A stretch of DNA of 58,834 nt. Source: Symbiodinium natans. Taxonomy: Eukaryota; Sar; Dinophyceae; Suessiales; Symbiodiniaceae. The stretch is taken from positions 1,405,879-1,464,712 of the forward strand of contig CAJNDS010002202.1 of assembly GCA_905221605.1 (NCBI GenBank), written 5' to 3'. This document shows positions 19,915 to 29,700 of the stretch, one piece after another; within the stretch, counting starts at the first letter, position 1; the number at the start of each line of letters is the position of its first letter. The notes under the pieces are model-generated. The model did no database searches. It saw only the letters and a program-made list of their open reading frames with translations, and had not been told where the DNA came from. The translations under genes and the position numbers were made by a program.

Positions 19915-19975
19915 CAACCCTAAACCCTATACCCTATACCCTATACCCTATACCCTATACCCTATACCCTATAAA
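19915..19975. repeat. CCCTATA heptamer array
   Basis: About seven copies of CCCTATA, a third-position telomere variant not seen as an array elsewhere in the window. Confidence 0.85.
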
Positions 19976-20091
19976 CCCTGAACCTTGAATCCTAAATCAA
20001 CAGAGGTGTCTTCCTTGAACACCTTTGTGACATGCAGCTTTTGTGCCGAGTCTGTTCCGCCAGGGTATCGTTACCGTTACAGCCTATCCCA

Positions 20092-20191
20092 GAGACTCCA
20101 ATACCCCTTAATTAAGGAATCTTCCTTAAATCATTTTTGGGTTCCTTATATGTTTTAAGGAAAATTCCTTAATTAAGGGTATTGGAGTCTC
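20092..20191. mobile_element. MITE-like foldback, GACTCCAA family, copy 1
   Basis: The ends GAGACTCCAATACCCC and TTAAGGGTATTGGAGTCTC are inverted repeats of about 27 bases, continuing through TTAATTAAGGAA. 100 bases long, no coding capacity. AGCCTA occurs on both sides (20081 and 20192) and may be part of an imperfect target duplication. Confidence 0.75.
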
Positions 20192-20297
20192 AGCCTACGC
20201 ACAGCCATTGTAGGAAGCGACGAGCGCTGCTCGGCTAGACCAGGTACAGACGAGTAAAGCCCCTCAAGGAATTACTTCGCAGACCCGGTCATCAAAG

Positions 20298-20372
20298 CCC
20301 TAAACCCTAAACCCTAACCCTAAACCCTAAACCCTAAACCCTAAACCCTAAACCCTAAACCCTAAACCCTAA
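20298..20372. repeat. CCCTAAA array
   Basis: About ten copies, followed by unique sequence to 20700 with no supported gene. Confidence 0.9.
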
Positions 20373-20705
20373 ATCGGAAACGCGCCCCTCATATTAGTGG
20401 ACTTAATGCGGGGAAGTCCGGCTTTTGGGAGTAGCCGCCAGCCTCGTCCTTCCTTCGTGCCACAACTGCTTTATCCTGCTCTGCCCCCATTCAAGTCCTT
20501 GTGGGGGTTTCTTCCTATAAGGGGTCCTATTTTGGGCCTTCAAAGTAGAGAACTCTAAATCCCAAACCCCTAAACCCTATTCCTAAACCCTTTGCCCACA
20601 TGGCATGTCATGGCCAGGGGAAGCCTTGGTGAGGGCTGAAGTTAAGATCGAGCAGTCTGCGAAGGAAAAGCGCTAGTAGGCGACCGTCTTCAGAACCGCC
20701 GGATG

Positions 20706-20750
20706 GCTGAGGGTTTAGGGTTTAAGGTTTAGGGTTTAGGGTTTAGGGTT
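20706..20750. repeat. Short TTTAGGG array
   Basis: Five or six G-strand copies. The 20751-20858 interval that follows shows nothing recognisable. Confidence 0.85.
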
Positions 20751-20858
20751 GGGCTTTCGGGCTATATGGGCAGCCTTGTTGAGAAGCATCGTTCAGTGAA
20801 GACGGTTGCAAACTCGCTCGTTCCCCTGCCGCGCAGAGCTTGCGCTTTGCGCACCGAG

Positions 20859-21133
20859 CCCGGCCACTCGTTGAAGGATGCCGCCACGTGGCAAGCCCGG
20901 CGACTCCAAAACCCCTTAATTAAGGAATATACTTTAACTTAGAATCGAAACCCTATAATATGATTTGAGGTATATTCCTTAATTAAGGGATTTTGGAGTC
21001 TCTGGGACTCCGATTCGCGTTTGAAGTGTTTCCCTGGTGTAGTTCCGGCCGGGCTCTCGCAGCCATAAGTAGGGACACTTGCTCCTGCTACCTAGTGGCA
21101 TTTGACCAGGATCCCAGCACCGGGCCCGAGTGG
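20859..21133. repeat. Duplicated segment, copy B (filled site)
   Basis: Diverged copy of 19463-19626, interrupted at 20902-21000 by a foldback element. The host words on either side (GCCACGTGGCAAG and ATTCGCGTTTGAA) are contiguous in copy A apart from four bases. Confidence 0.85.
20902..21000. mobile_element. MITE-like foldback, GACTCCAA family, copy 2
   Basis: The arms run from GACTCCAAAACCCC through TTAATTAAGGAATATAC and are repeated in reverse at the right end, about 31 bases with one mismatch. The 99-base body has no coding capacity. Insertion is shown by comparison with the empty copy A. Non-autonomous DNA transposon is inference; no transposase is present here. Confidence 0.8.
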
Positions 21134-21134
21134 A

Positions 21135-22160
21135 ACCCGAAACCTTACACCCTGAATCTTAAACATTAAACCCTAAACTATAAATCTAAGCCATATAATT
21201 TTATTTAAATTCTTAAAGCTCAAAAGAGTGCCCGTGTCGTTTTTTTTTTAAGTGACAACTGGGTTATAGAAAGATGGCTATTAAGCTGAGCGGTTAGAGC
21301 GGCATGAGAAGCCCGGCCTGGCTGCTTCAATCCGTGGGAACGTTGCAGTCTAGCTCAGAGTTTAGGGGCCTGGAGTTCAGAGTCTAGGGTTTAGTTAAAC
21401 CCTAAACCCTAAATTCCAAACTCTAAACTCTAAACCTTGAACCCTAAACCTTAATCTCTAACTAAACCCTAAACATTAAAACCTAAAGCCTAAACCCTAA
21501 GCCCTAAATCCTAAGCTTCAAACCCTACACCTGGGTCTGTCAGAACCAAAACCTTTACTCAAAATCAACGGCAGTCTGTTTAGAATTTCGAGGTTTTGTT
21601 TCGAGCAAACAGCAATAGTAATGTCATCAGCCGGATAATGTAGAGTTTAGGATTAGAAAAGACAGTAATTAACTTAGGAATGAATACTGCTATAATACAG
21701 AGAAAACACTATTTAGTTTAGGATATAAGAAAGGGATCAGAGCCTGAGCTAGACCAGCGACACTGGAGGGGTGAAGTTCTGGAGGTGAGCCTTTTTTTTT
21801 CAATGTGAAAAGATAAGAGGTTAAGCGTGCGAGGTTCCACAACCTCTTGGGTTTGCACACCTATCCTTAACCCCCAGGAGAGTGCCTGAACTCTTACTGA
21901 AGTTTGCTTCATTCACGAGCCCCCTGCTTATAACCTTCCCCGCGGATTGAATCCCTAAGCTTCGTAAGCTCTGAGAGTCTTCTAGTTTTGGATATAATAC
22001 AACCACACCATCAAAGAAGCATTCTATTAATTCATGATTCTCTACACATCATACTTCTAGAATTGATTGCGTAGTATTATTTTCTTGAAGAGATATTAAT
22101 ATTAAATGATATTTATATCTTTTTTTTAATGGCTTTGTAAAAGCTAAGCCAAAAGAACCC
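21135..22160. other. Non-coding stretch with tRNA-like promoter boxes
   Basis: Degenerate telomere-like text at 21140-21180 and 21390-21530. At 21283-21300 AAGCTGAGCGGTTAGAGC resembles a tRNA A box, and GCTTCAATCC at 21324-21333 resembles a B box. The acceptor and anticodon stems do not pair convincingly, so a tRNA-derived relic is the most that can be said. The rest is AT-rich without a supported gene. Confidence 0.3.
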
Positions 22161-22175
22161 GAAAGGTCTCAGGCT

Positions 22176-22183
22176 CACATATG

Positions 22184-22219
<36 letters not shown>

Positions 22220-22900
22220 TATTCTGTATAGATGTATAGACGTGTATATACATACATACATAAATGCATAAATACATGAAACTATATATATAGAGAGAAT
22301 TATAACAAGATAACTAGATAGAACAAATAAACCAATATATATATATATATATATCTATATACATGTGTGTGTGTATGTTGTATGTATGTATGCATGTATG
22401 TATGCATGCATGTATGCATGTATGCATGTATGCATGTATGCATGTATGCATGTATGCATGTACGCATGTATGCATGTATGCATGTATGCATATGCATGTA
22501 TGCATGTATGATTGTACGCATGTATGCATGTACGCATGTATGCATGTATGCATGTATGCATGTATGCATGTATGATTGTTTGCATGTATGCGTGTGTGCA
22601 TGTATGCATGTAGGCATGTATGCATGTATGCATGTATGCATGTGTGCATGTGTGCATGTATGCATGTAGGCATGTAGGCATGTATGCATGTATGCATGTA
22701 TGCATGTGTGCATGTGTGCATGTGTGCATGTGTGCATGCGTGCATGTATGCATGTGTGCATGTATGCATGTACGCATGTATGCATGTATGCATGTGTGCA
22801 TGTGTGCATGTGTGCATGTATGCATGGATGCATGTGTGCATATGTGTGCATGTGTGCATGTATGCATGTATGCATGTATGCATGCAGGTATGCATGCATA
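22176..22900. repeat. TA and ATGC-rich microsatellites
   Basis: ATAT runs at 22183-22221 and 22335-22355, then about 500 bases of alternating GCATGTAT and GCATGTGT octamers (22380-22890). Every frame on both strands is open because the octamer has no stop; the His/Met/Cys-rich peptides are artefacts. Confidence 0.95.
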
Positions 22901-23620
22901 GATTTTCGTGCTTCAGGGCTATGGAGTTGAGGGCCCTTAAGAGGGCTCCGAGCCAACCACAAGCCCTGAGCTGTAGGGTTTAGGGATTAGGATTCAGGGT
23001 TTAGGGTACAGCTCCAGGGCTTTATGGCTTAGGGCTTAAGGGGATTTAGGGTTTAGGGTCTACGATGGTAATCATAGCAAGAAAAATAACAAGAAGCAAG
23101 AATGATGGTGTTAATAAGTTCACTAACATAATAGTACGCATCTAAGCCCATTCTTCTTGAAAGGAATATGAGTGGAGGCTCTCAGAGAGCTCCGTGGGGA
23201 TGTCTTAGGAGTTCTTGGGAATAGGCCACCCCCTCCCCCTAAAGTGTGGAGTCCTTTTGTTGTGTTGATGAGTTAGGATTCAGGGTTTAGGGTTTAGGGT
23301 TTAGGGTTTAGGGTTTAGGGTTTAGGGTTTAGGGTTTCAGGTTTAAGGGCTTTGGAGTTCGGGCTTTGCAAGAGTAATTAAGCACTACAGAAGGACGCAT
23401 GAATTGCCCCATGCACCGAAAGTCGCATCCCTACACCCGAGACGCCTAAACCCCAACCCCCAAACTCCAAACCCTAAACCCTAAACCCCACAATGTTACA
23501 GAAGGGCGCTTTATGCCCTAAACTCTAAACCCTAAACCCTAAACCCTAAACCCTAAACCCTAAACCCTAAACCCTAAACCCTAAACCCTAAACCCTAAAC
23601 CCTAAACCCTAAGCCCCATT
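22901..23620. repeat. Facing TTTAGGG and CCCTAAA arrays with unique spacers
   Basis: Degenerate G-strand text at 22975-23060, unique sequence, a cleaner TTTAGGG array at 23281-23335, a spacer, then CCCTAAA at 23520-23612 leading to the next exon island. Confidence 0.8.
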
Positions 23621-23628
23621 CCCCAAAG

Positions 23629-23710
23629 GTCGGATGCCTGGCAGATTCCCTGGCTGCTCCTCTACGGCTTCAACGCGTCCCTCTCGGCCCCGTGGACTTT
23701 GAGTTTGGGT
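23629..23710 (+). CDS. Exon island, membrane segment
   Basis: After CCCAAAG|G the frame reads SDAWQIPWLLLYGFN then ASLSAPWTLSLGG. Strongly hydrophobic and aromatic, like the helices of the 5-10 kb series. C-strand array left and G-strand text right. It could continue that gene across the AT-rich compartment, but that link is inference. Confidence 0.5.
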
Positions 23711-24068
23711 GGGTTCAGGGTATAGGGTATAGGGTTTAGGGTTTAGGGTTTAGGGGTTCAGGGGGTTGCCATGGCTATTTGATCGTGTCAAGTCTCCAGA
23801 GTTTAAAAAGGTGTGTGTGTGTGTGTGTAAGGGCTTGATTAGAGTTCATAAGCCGGAAGCCCTAAAGGGCTTAGCCACGTAAGGCTGTCAAATCCAACAA
23901 CCCCAAGCCCCAAAACCACTGGAGCTTGAGCCTAGAACCCGAAACCTAGGTCTAAGCCCCCAAACCCAAAACCCAAAACCCTCAAACCAAACCCCCAAAA
24001 CCCCTGAAGCCCGCAAAACCCGAAACCCCCAAACCTTAAAGTCCAAAACCGCTGGCTCCCCGAAGCAG

Positions 24069-24146
24069 ATGGAGGTCATCGACATCGCGATCGTCATTTT
24101 CGTGCCCATCGAGAGCGAAGAGAACTCCTACCAGCGTGTGCTGCAG
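24069..24146 (+). CDS. Exon island, 78 bases, helix plus acidic tail
   Basis: Borders CGAAGCAG|A and CTGCAG|GT, exactly 26 codons: MEVIDIAIVIFVPIES then EENSYQRVLQ. A short hydrophobic strand followed by an acidic amphipathic tail. No family recognised. Both phase-0 borders are clean. Confidence 0.5.
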
Positions 24147-24825
24147 GTGCCGCCTTAAGGCCAAAAGCCTAAACTTTAAGCCCTACAGGCCCTGAAGGCC
24201 CCAACAGGCCCTAAAGGCTCTAAAGGCCCTAAACCCCGAAGGCCCAAAAGGCCCTAAAAAAGTCTAGAGACCCTAAAGAGCCCTCGAAAGCCCTAGGGCC
24301 GAAGAACTCCCTAAACAAGCCTTTAAAAACCTCAGAACGCTCACCTTCCTAAAACCCTAGGTGTCCTAAAGCCCTAAGCATTCGGCTCCTCGAGCTCAGC
24401 GACCTTTCGGGCTGCTTCAAGGATCTTTCATGTCGGATATTTCGAAGGGTTCCGTAGCTAAAGAAATCTCTGCCCCTAGGTCTGTTTCAACGGCGTGAGC
24501 CTTATGCGCTCCTTGCGTGGCCCTAGAACCCAATAGTCTGCTTCGGATTTTTGGATGGACAGGGCTACTGGCCTACATTCGCACCCTTAAGCCCTAAGCA
24601 TGCGTGGAAGCCCTTGTGACTGAGTGAAAGGACTCAGTGTCTGCCGATAAACCTCGTTGCCATTGCCGCTACCCAACTTCCGAGCCCTACTTACTAAGTC
24701 AGAAGGGCTTCCAAGTATGCCCGAAACCCTAACCCTAAACCCTAAACCCTAACCCTAAACCCTAAACCCTAAATCCTAAACCCTAAACCCTGAAACCTAA
24801 ACCCCTAAAACCCCTAAAGCGCTAA
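24147..24825. other. AGGCCCT-rich text, a foldback and a CCCTAAA array
   Basis: CCCTAAAGGCC-like words at 24180-24300, the foldback at 24598-24720 (listed separately), and CCCTAAA copies at 24723-24805. No gene seen. Confidence 0.5.
24598..24720. mobile_element. Foldback element, GGAAGCCCTT family
   Basis: The left arm 24598-24628 (GCATGCGTGGAAGCCCTTGT) pairs with the right arm 24691-24720 (AGAAGGGCTTCCAAGTATGC): about 30 bases with a few mismatches and a 62-base loop. No second copy was found in the window. Confidence 0.55.
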
Positions 24826-24831
24826 ACGAAG

Positions 24832-24945
24832 AGGCGCTCCTGAACTTTATGCTCTCCCACGGCGTCCTCTTTCTGGGCTCCGTCCTCCACCACGTGCCGA
24901 CGAAGAGGCGGCTTCTTAGGGAGAGTGGCTTTCGGGGAGAGGGAA
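24832..24945 (+). CDS. Exon island, YrhK-like helix
   Basis: After CGAAG|AG the frame reads LLNFMLSHGVLFLGS then VLHHVPTKRRLL. L-F-L-G-S-V-L is the YrhK-like signature, followed by a basic tail. The frame stays open until the TTTAGGG array at 24946. Confidence 0.5.
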
Positions 24946-25199
24946 GGGTTTAGGGTAGGGCTAGGGTTTAGGATTTAGGGTTTAGGGTTTAGGGTTTAAG
25001 GTTTAGGGATCTTGGGGCTCTGGGATCCAATGAAGTGCTCACAAAGATGACACCATACCGTCCCAAACTCCGGGGGGTGCAGCAAGGTGAGAGGTCTGCC
25101 CCTGTCGTGTCCATCACTTTTGATCATACAAAGAAATACATGGGCATTTTCCAAAATTTGGGGTACCTCTTTTAGACCCCTAGATACTACAGAATCCCC
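24946..25199. repeat. TTTAGGG array and unique spacer
   Basis: G-strand copies at 24946-25010, then unique sequence with no supported frame. Confidence 0.7.
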
Positions 25200-25590
25200 T
25201 TAAGGGACCCCCCAAGACAGGGCACCCGCGGAACCCCAGCCCCCCCCATATGAATAGCCGTTTGTGTAATGTATGTCAGAGCAGACATGCTGTAGAAGGT
25301 GTTGCACGTATGGCACTTGGTCCGTTTCAGTTGGTACATATGCATATATGCATGTATTTACATGTATACACATGGTAGTGTACATGCAAAAGTAGGCATC
25401 ATCAACGATGCCGTTCTGCAAGTGACCATGAACAGATATCAGTATAGTGTAAAGTAAGCATATTTCATTGTCCACATATTTATATGTACATCTATTTACA
25501 CGCCCATCCATAAGCTGGCGGTTCGAAGCTTTTGGAGTCTGAGGGTGGAGGACCAGCGGTGTGTAGGTTCAGGGTGCCACCCTGATCCCT
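25200..25590. other. No gene recognised
   Basis: ATGCATGTATTTACATG-type simple text at 25330-25390 within unique DNA. An open frame on the minus strand is rich in simple-repeat residues and not supported. Confidence 0.3.
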
Positions 25591-25770
25591 AGACCCCGAA
25601 CCCTGAACCCAAACTCCAACCCCTAAAACCTAAACCCTAATTCCTAAACCCTAGACCCTAAACCCTAAACCCTAAACCCTAAACCCTAATCCCTAAACCC
25701 TAAACCCTAAACCCTAAGCTTCCCTAATCCCTGAACCCGAAACCCTAAACCCTAAACCCTTCTAACCCCA
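25591..25770. repeat. CCCTAAA array
   Basis: C-strand copies with variants, left of the exon island at 25801. Confidence 0.9.
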
Positions 25771-25800
25771 AGCTCTTTTGGGTTCTTTGCTTGTTTACAG

Positions 25801-25911
25801 GCCCTTCAGTTGGCTGGTGATTTACATGCGCTTCGTGCTCTCGCTCTACACGCTCCATTCCGCGCACCTCGCCTGGATTTCCCACATCCCCGAAGCCCCC
25901 ACAACGCTAGG
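25801..25911 (+). CDS. Exon island, membrane segment
   Basis: The best acceptor in the window, TTGCTTGTTTACAG|G, opens a frame reading PFSWLVIYMRFVLSLY then TLHSAHLAWISHIPEAP. Hydrophobic helix and His-containing loop. The right border AACGCTAG|GGTTTAG lies in the first telomere repeat. Confidence 0.55.
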
Positions 25912-26456
25912 GTTTAGGGTGTTAGGGTTTAGGGTTTAGGGTTTAGGGTTTAGGGTCTAGGGTCCAGGGTTTAGGGTTTAGGACGTATATTATCCTACAC
26001 TCCAAGCTCTAGACCCCGAACCCTGGGTCGGGTACAACTTTTAGGATCTTTCTGTAGCCCCGTGGTGCCCTTTGGCCCTTTTTGGACGTTGGGACTTCTG
26101 TTTTGCTCCTAGTGCAAGGCAACTGTCAGTTTGCCCATCAACCTTGACAGTTTCAGGCCGGTGCTACCTAGAGAGGCTGACTAGACTCTGGTTACTGGGC
26201 TACCAAGGAAGGGATTCTGGTATCTCCTAGCCCTGATCAGCAGAGCTTCTTCCATCCGAGTTTAGTTTAGGGCCGTTTAGGGTTTAGGGTTTGGGTTTGG
26301 GGCCATGTTGTCGAGCTTAGGCCATGGCACTAAGCACATTTCGCGCTTTCGGAATGCAGGGTGTTGGGGTTCAAGGGTCCCTAAACCCTCACCCCTAAAC
26401 CCTAAACCCGAAACCCTAAACCTTAAACCCTAAACCCTAAACCCTAAACCCTAAAT
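25912..26456. repeat. TTTAGGG array, unique spacer, CCCTAAA array
   Basis: G-strand copies at 25912-25985, a spacer (25990-26380) with no supported frame, and C-strand copies at 26390-26455. Confidence 0.75.
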
Positions 26457-26939
26457 CCCGCCCCGAAATCTGTGAAAGGTGGTCCGTGTGGAAGGAGGTG
26501 AGAGAGCTGAGAAACGTCTAGAATAGAGCAAAGCTCCCGGGGGAGAGGCCCGGTAACTGGGCCTCTTCCATGAGGGCTCCGGTGAGCCTTCAGACGGTTT
26601 TCTGAAGCTTGGTGTGGCTGCTGAGTTGTGTTGTAGGGCTTGGGGAAGTTTATGGGCTTAAGGATGCCAAGGTTTAGGAGCTTCTGCCATCGGATCCCCA
26701 TGTCAATTCTGCGAGCGCACCTCGGAAAAGACTCGCTGCTAGATCTTGAGCTACAACGCCTGATATGGGGGCCGAATGATTTCTACTAGTATTCCCTTCT
26801 GGCCCCTTTACAACCCCCCAAGAGCCTGTTCTAATTCTTAAGGCCTGGGCTCTCGCCGTAGGGTTGGGATCGTGAAGCTGCCTTTATCATACGGAGCTTT
26901 ATGCCCAGGGTAGCCAAGAAGGGCCCATCATTCAGAGAA
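26457..26939. other. Unique sequence, no gene supported
   Basis: A minus-strand frame of 85 codons covers 26444-26701 but part of it translates telomere repeats. No splice-like borders. Confidence 0.3.
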
Positions 26940-27483
26940 CCGCCATGTAGTGGAGGAAGTCAATTTTGTTCTTGACTCTATCCTGAATCTTCAATCTTGT
27001 GAGGATGAGAGCTCTTTTGCGAGACTTGGTTGTCGTTGTTTGCATTGCAGTTAGTGTTGCCAGCATTCGTAGCAATACATGGGGTACTGCTCGCGCTCGG
27101 TGGCTTAGGGGTTGTCTAGGAGCCTTAGCTACGTGTAGCTGCGGCAAGTTGGCCTTCGGCAGCCACTGCAAATTCATAAGCGCTGGCATCGTCTTGTGGG
27201 GAGTTTTGCAGGGCGTTGGTGCCCACGACCTTTGGGTTGAGTTGAGATGATTCTTTAGCGGACGATCGACATATTCATTCTGTTTCATTGTTGTGTAGTT
27301 ACATCTGAAGGAAGTTTAACAATTTTGTTGTTCGACTGCCTCGGCATCCGCGCCTCCCTGGAACGTGGCAGGTTCAAAGTGAGCACATTCATTCCTGCAT
27401 GTCAACTGCTCCTCCATAGTCTCTGCCATCCCTGTCCCCAAAACATCAGCTCACACCCACTGCACGAAACGCAGGCTCAGGGT
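26940..27483. other. Unique, possibly coding sequence of undecided strand
   Basis: Frames of 83 codons (+, from 26999, hydrophobic start then Cys-rich) and 118 codons (-, 26932-27288, basic) overlap. Neither is decisive. Confidence 0.3.
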
Positions 27484-27693
27484 TCAGCGCAAGACACTTC
27501 TTGAAGGCCTTCCTGCCTCCAGTAGCTCGGCCACGCGTCGAGCCATAGCTCCAGCATCCTCTCCACGTGCATCCGCAGTACCCAAGATGAGCGCAGGACA
27601 GGGCGGATACCGGATTGTCAGGGTGTACCCTGTAGGCTCTACCTGAGAAGCTGGTGACTCCAAGCTTCTACATTCGAAAGGCCGCCAGTTCAT
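27484..27693 (-). CDS. Possible coding segment, unknown product
   Basis: A minus-strand frame with balanced composition: MNWRPFECRSLESPAS, then QVEPTGYTLTIRYPP, then ARRVAELLEAGRPSRS before the stop. The methionine at 27691-27693 is one possible start; the frame continues upstream into microsatellite. If real it is the only minus-strand gene piece in the window. Confidence 0.3.
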   Translation of the reverse strand: MNWRPFECRSLESPASQVEPTGYTLTIRYPPCPALILGTADARGEDAGAMARRVAELLEAGRPSRSVLR

Positions 27694-27779
27694 TCGGGCT
27701 TCGGGTTGAGGGTTTAGAGTAAGGACAGGCCCAGAGGCCGCGAGAACACTCGTTCCCCGAATCGCTCCTAAGGTGTGCT

Positions 27780-28035
27780 CATATATATTTATGCAGAAAA
27801 TGTATATATATATATATATATGTATATTCATATCTATACAGAAAATACTTAAATACATGTATATACATATACATATACGTAGACATAGACATAGACATAG
27901 ACATAGACATAGACATAGACATAGACATAGACATAGACATATGCAGATACATATACAGATACATATACAGATGCAGGTACAGATACAGACATACATGTTT
28001 ACATGTGTACATACCTACGTACATATGTGAACATC
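27780..28035. repeat. TA runs and ACATAG hexamer microsatellite
   Basis: ATAT text at 27780-27840, about ten ACATAG copies at 27882-27940, then CAGATACATATA-type text to 28030. Frames over it are artefacts. Confidence 0.95.
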
Positions 28036-28660
28036 GCACTTTGAATTTATGCTTTACCTGTAAGGTCCTACGATTTTCTTTCGGAGGCCCCTAGCCAGAC
28101 CCCACCCCCCCCCCTCCCCCGTGTAGTTCTGATCACAGATCTGCTGTGCCCTCGCGCACCTGTTTTTAGCCCTAAACCCGAAACCCTAAACCCAAAACCC
28201 TAAAGTTCCACAGCTTTCATTCCCCTCCTGCGGCTGTGCGCAGCTCTTCAGCTGGTATGGTATTTCCAACAACGCATCGCCAAACACTTCGATGAAATAT
28301 TCTCTCATTTTTTTCACCTTCCAGATAGCAGTTTTACTACAAAAATCCCACACCATTAAGTTCGCCGCCAGCAACCCCAAACCGCAGGACCCTCCGCTTC
28401 ACCTTCGATGGCATCGTAGGGCCCACAGATCGTAGGAACTGATGGGGAGTCGAGCTAAGAGAAAACCCCAAGGCCCTGAGCCCTAAGCCCTAAGCGAAAG
28501 AGCCTAAACCCGAAACCCTAAATCCCTAAAACCCTAAACCCTAAACCCTAAACCCCTAAACGCTAAACCCTAAACCCGTGAAGCTTGAAAGCCCTGCGAC
28601 CCAGAAACTTGGACCCTCCCCTCCCTTCCGACATGGACGCGAAACTTCAAAACCCCAAGA
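28036..28660. repeat. Degenerate C-strand arrays with unique spacers
   Basis: CCCTAAA-type text at 28170-28205 and 28485-28580. Unique spacers contain no supported gene. Confidence 0.7.
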
Positions 28661-28975
28661 GTCAACCCCCGAAACCCTAAACCCTGCAAACCCTAAACCC
28701 TGCACCCTGCAAACCCTAAACCCTAAACCCTACAACCCTGAACCCTAAACCCCAAACCCTAAACCCTACAAACCGTAAACCCCTGAGACCCTCAAGCCCC
28801 ATTCAACAGCTGCGAGCAACCCTAAACCCTAAACCCCAAACCCCAAACCCCAAACCCCAAACCCTAAACCCCAAACCCAAACCCTAAACCCCAAAACCCT
28901 AAACCCCAAACCCTAAACCCCAAACCCTAAACCCCAAACCCTAAACCCCGAACCCTAAACCCCAAACAGCTGCAA
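28661..28975. repeat. CCCTAAA / CCCCAAA / CCCTGCA variants
   Basis: Dense C-strand variants, alternating CCCTAAA with CCCCAAA in the last 150 bases. Confidence 0.9.
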
Positions 28976-29051
28976 GCCCACCAGCTTGTACCAAGGCCTC
29001 GGTCCCGTGGGGCGGTGCAACTGGAGGTCCGCCCCACCCAGCGATTTGCCC

Positions 29052-29427
29052 CTGGTTCTTCCTAGGGAATGAAGGAACTAGGGCCCTACAGTTACCCTCT
29101 TTCAGGGGTTTTATAGGGCCCCCTATATTCCCTTTAAGGGATTCTATAGGGCCCAATATATACCTTTTAAGGGGTTCTATAGGGCCCAAGATGTATACCC
29201 TTTAAGGGATTCTATCGGGCCCTACATGTACCTTTAAAGGGATTCTATAGGGCCTATTAAGGGATTCTATAGGGCCCTATATATACCCTTTAAGGGATTC
29301 TATAGGGCCCTGTATATACCCTTTAAGGGCTGATATATACCCCCTAAGGGATTAGATAGGGCCCTGTATATACCGTTTCAGGGATTCTGTAGGGTACCTC
29401 GTTCCCTCGTTCCCTACGAAGAACCAG
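29052..29427. mobile_element. Foldback element with internal ~33-base tandem repeats
   Basis: The outer arms CTGGTTCTTCCTAGGGAATG and (complement of the right end) CTGGTTCTTCGTAGGGAACG match over roughly 45 bases. Inside are about nine copies of a unit TTCTATAGGGCCC plus ATATATACCCTTTAAGGG, itself made of two palindromes. 376 bases, non-coding. Confidence 0.7.
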
Positions 29428-29454
29428 CCAGATTTCCCGGAAGCTCAGAGGGTT

Positions 29455-29700
29455 TCGGGGTTTAGGGTTTAGGGTTCTTAGGGTTTAGGGTTTAGGGTTT
29501 AGGGTTTAGGGTTTAGGGTTTTTGGGCTTTAGGGGTGTATTAATGTTTAAGGTGGTTTTACGGGCTTGGGTTTACGGAGTTCGGAGTTTTTGGGCTCTAG
29601 GGGCATTAGGGCGTGGGGGTTCAAATCGGGGGCATTAGGGCGTGGGGGTTCAAATCGGCTTAAGGGGTTTGGGGGTATTTGGTGTTTTTTTCCCCACCTT
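29455..29700. repeat. TTTAGGG array and duplicated G-rich text
   Basis: G-strand copies at 29455-29522. GGGGGCATTAGGGCGTGGGG-like text is duplicated at about 29600 and 29627. Confidence 0.8.

Noticed and set aside
22300-22983. His/Met/Cys-rich frames up to 220 codons
   Set aside because: All six frames of the GCATGTAT repeat are open, so length has no meaning here.
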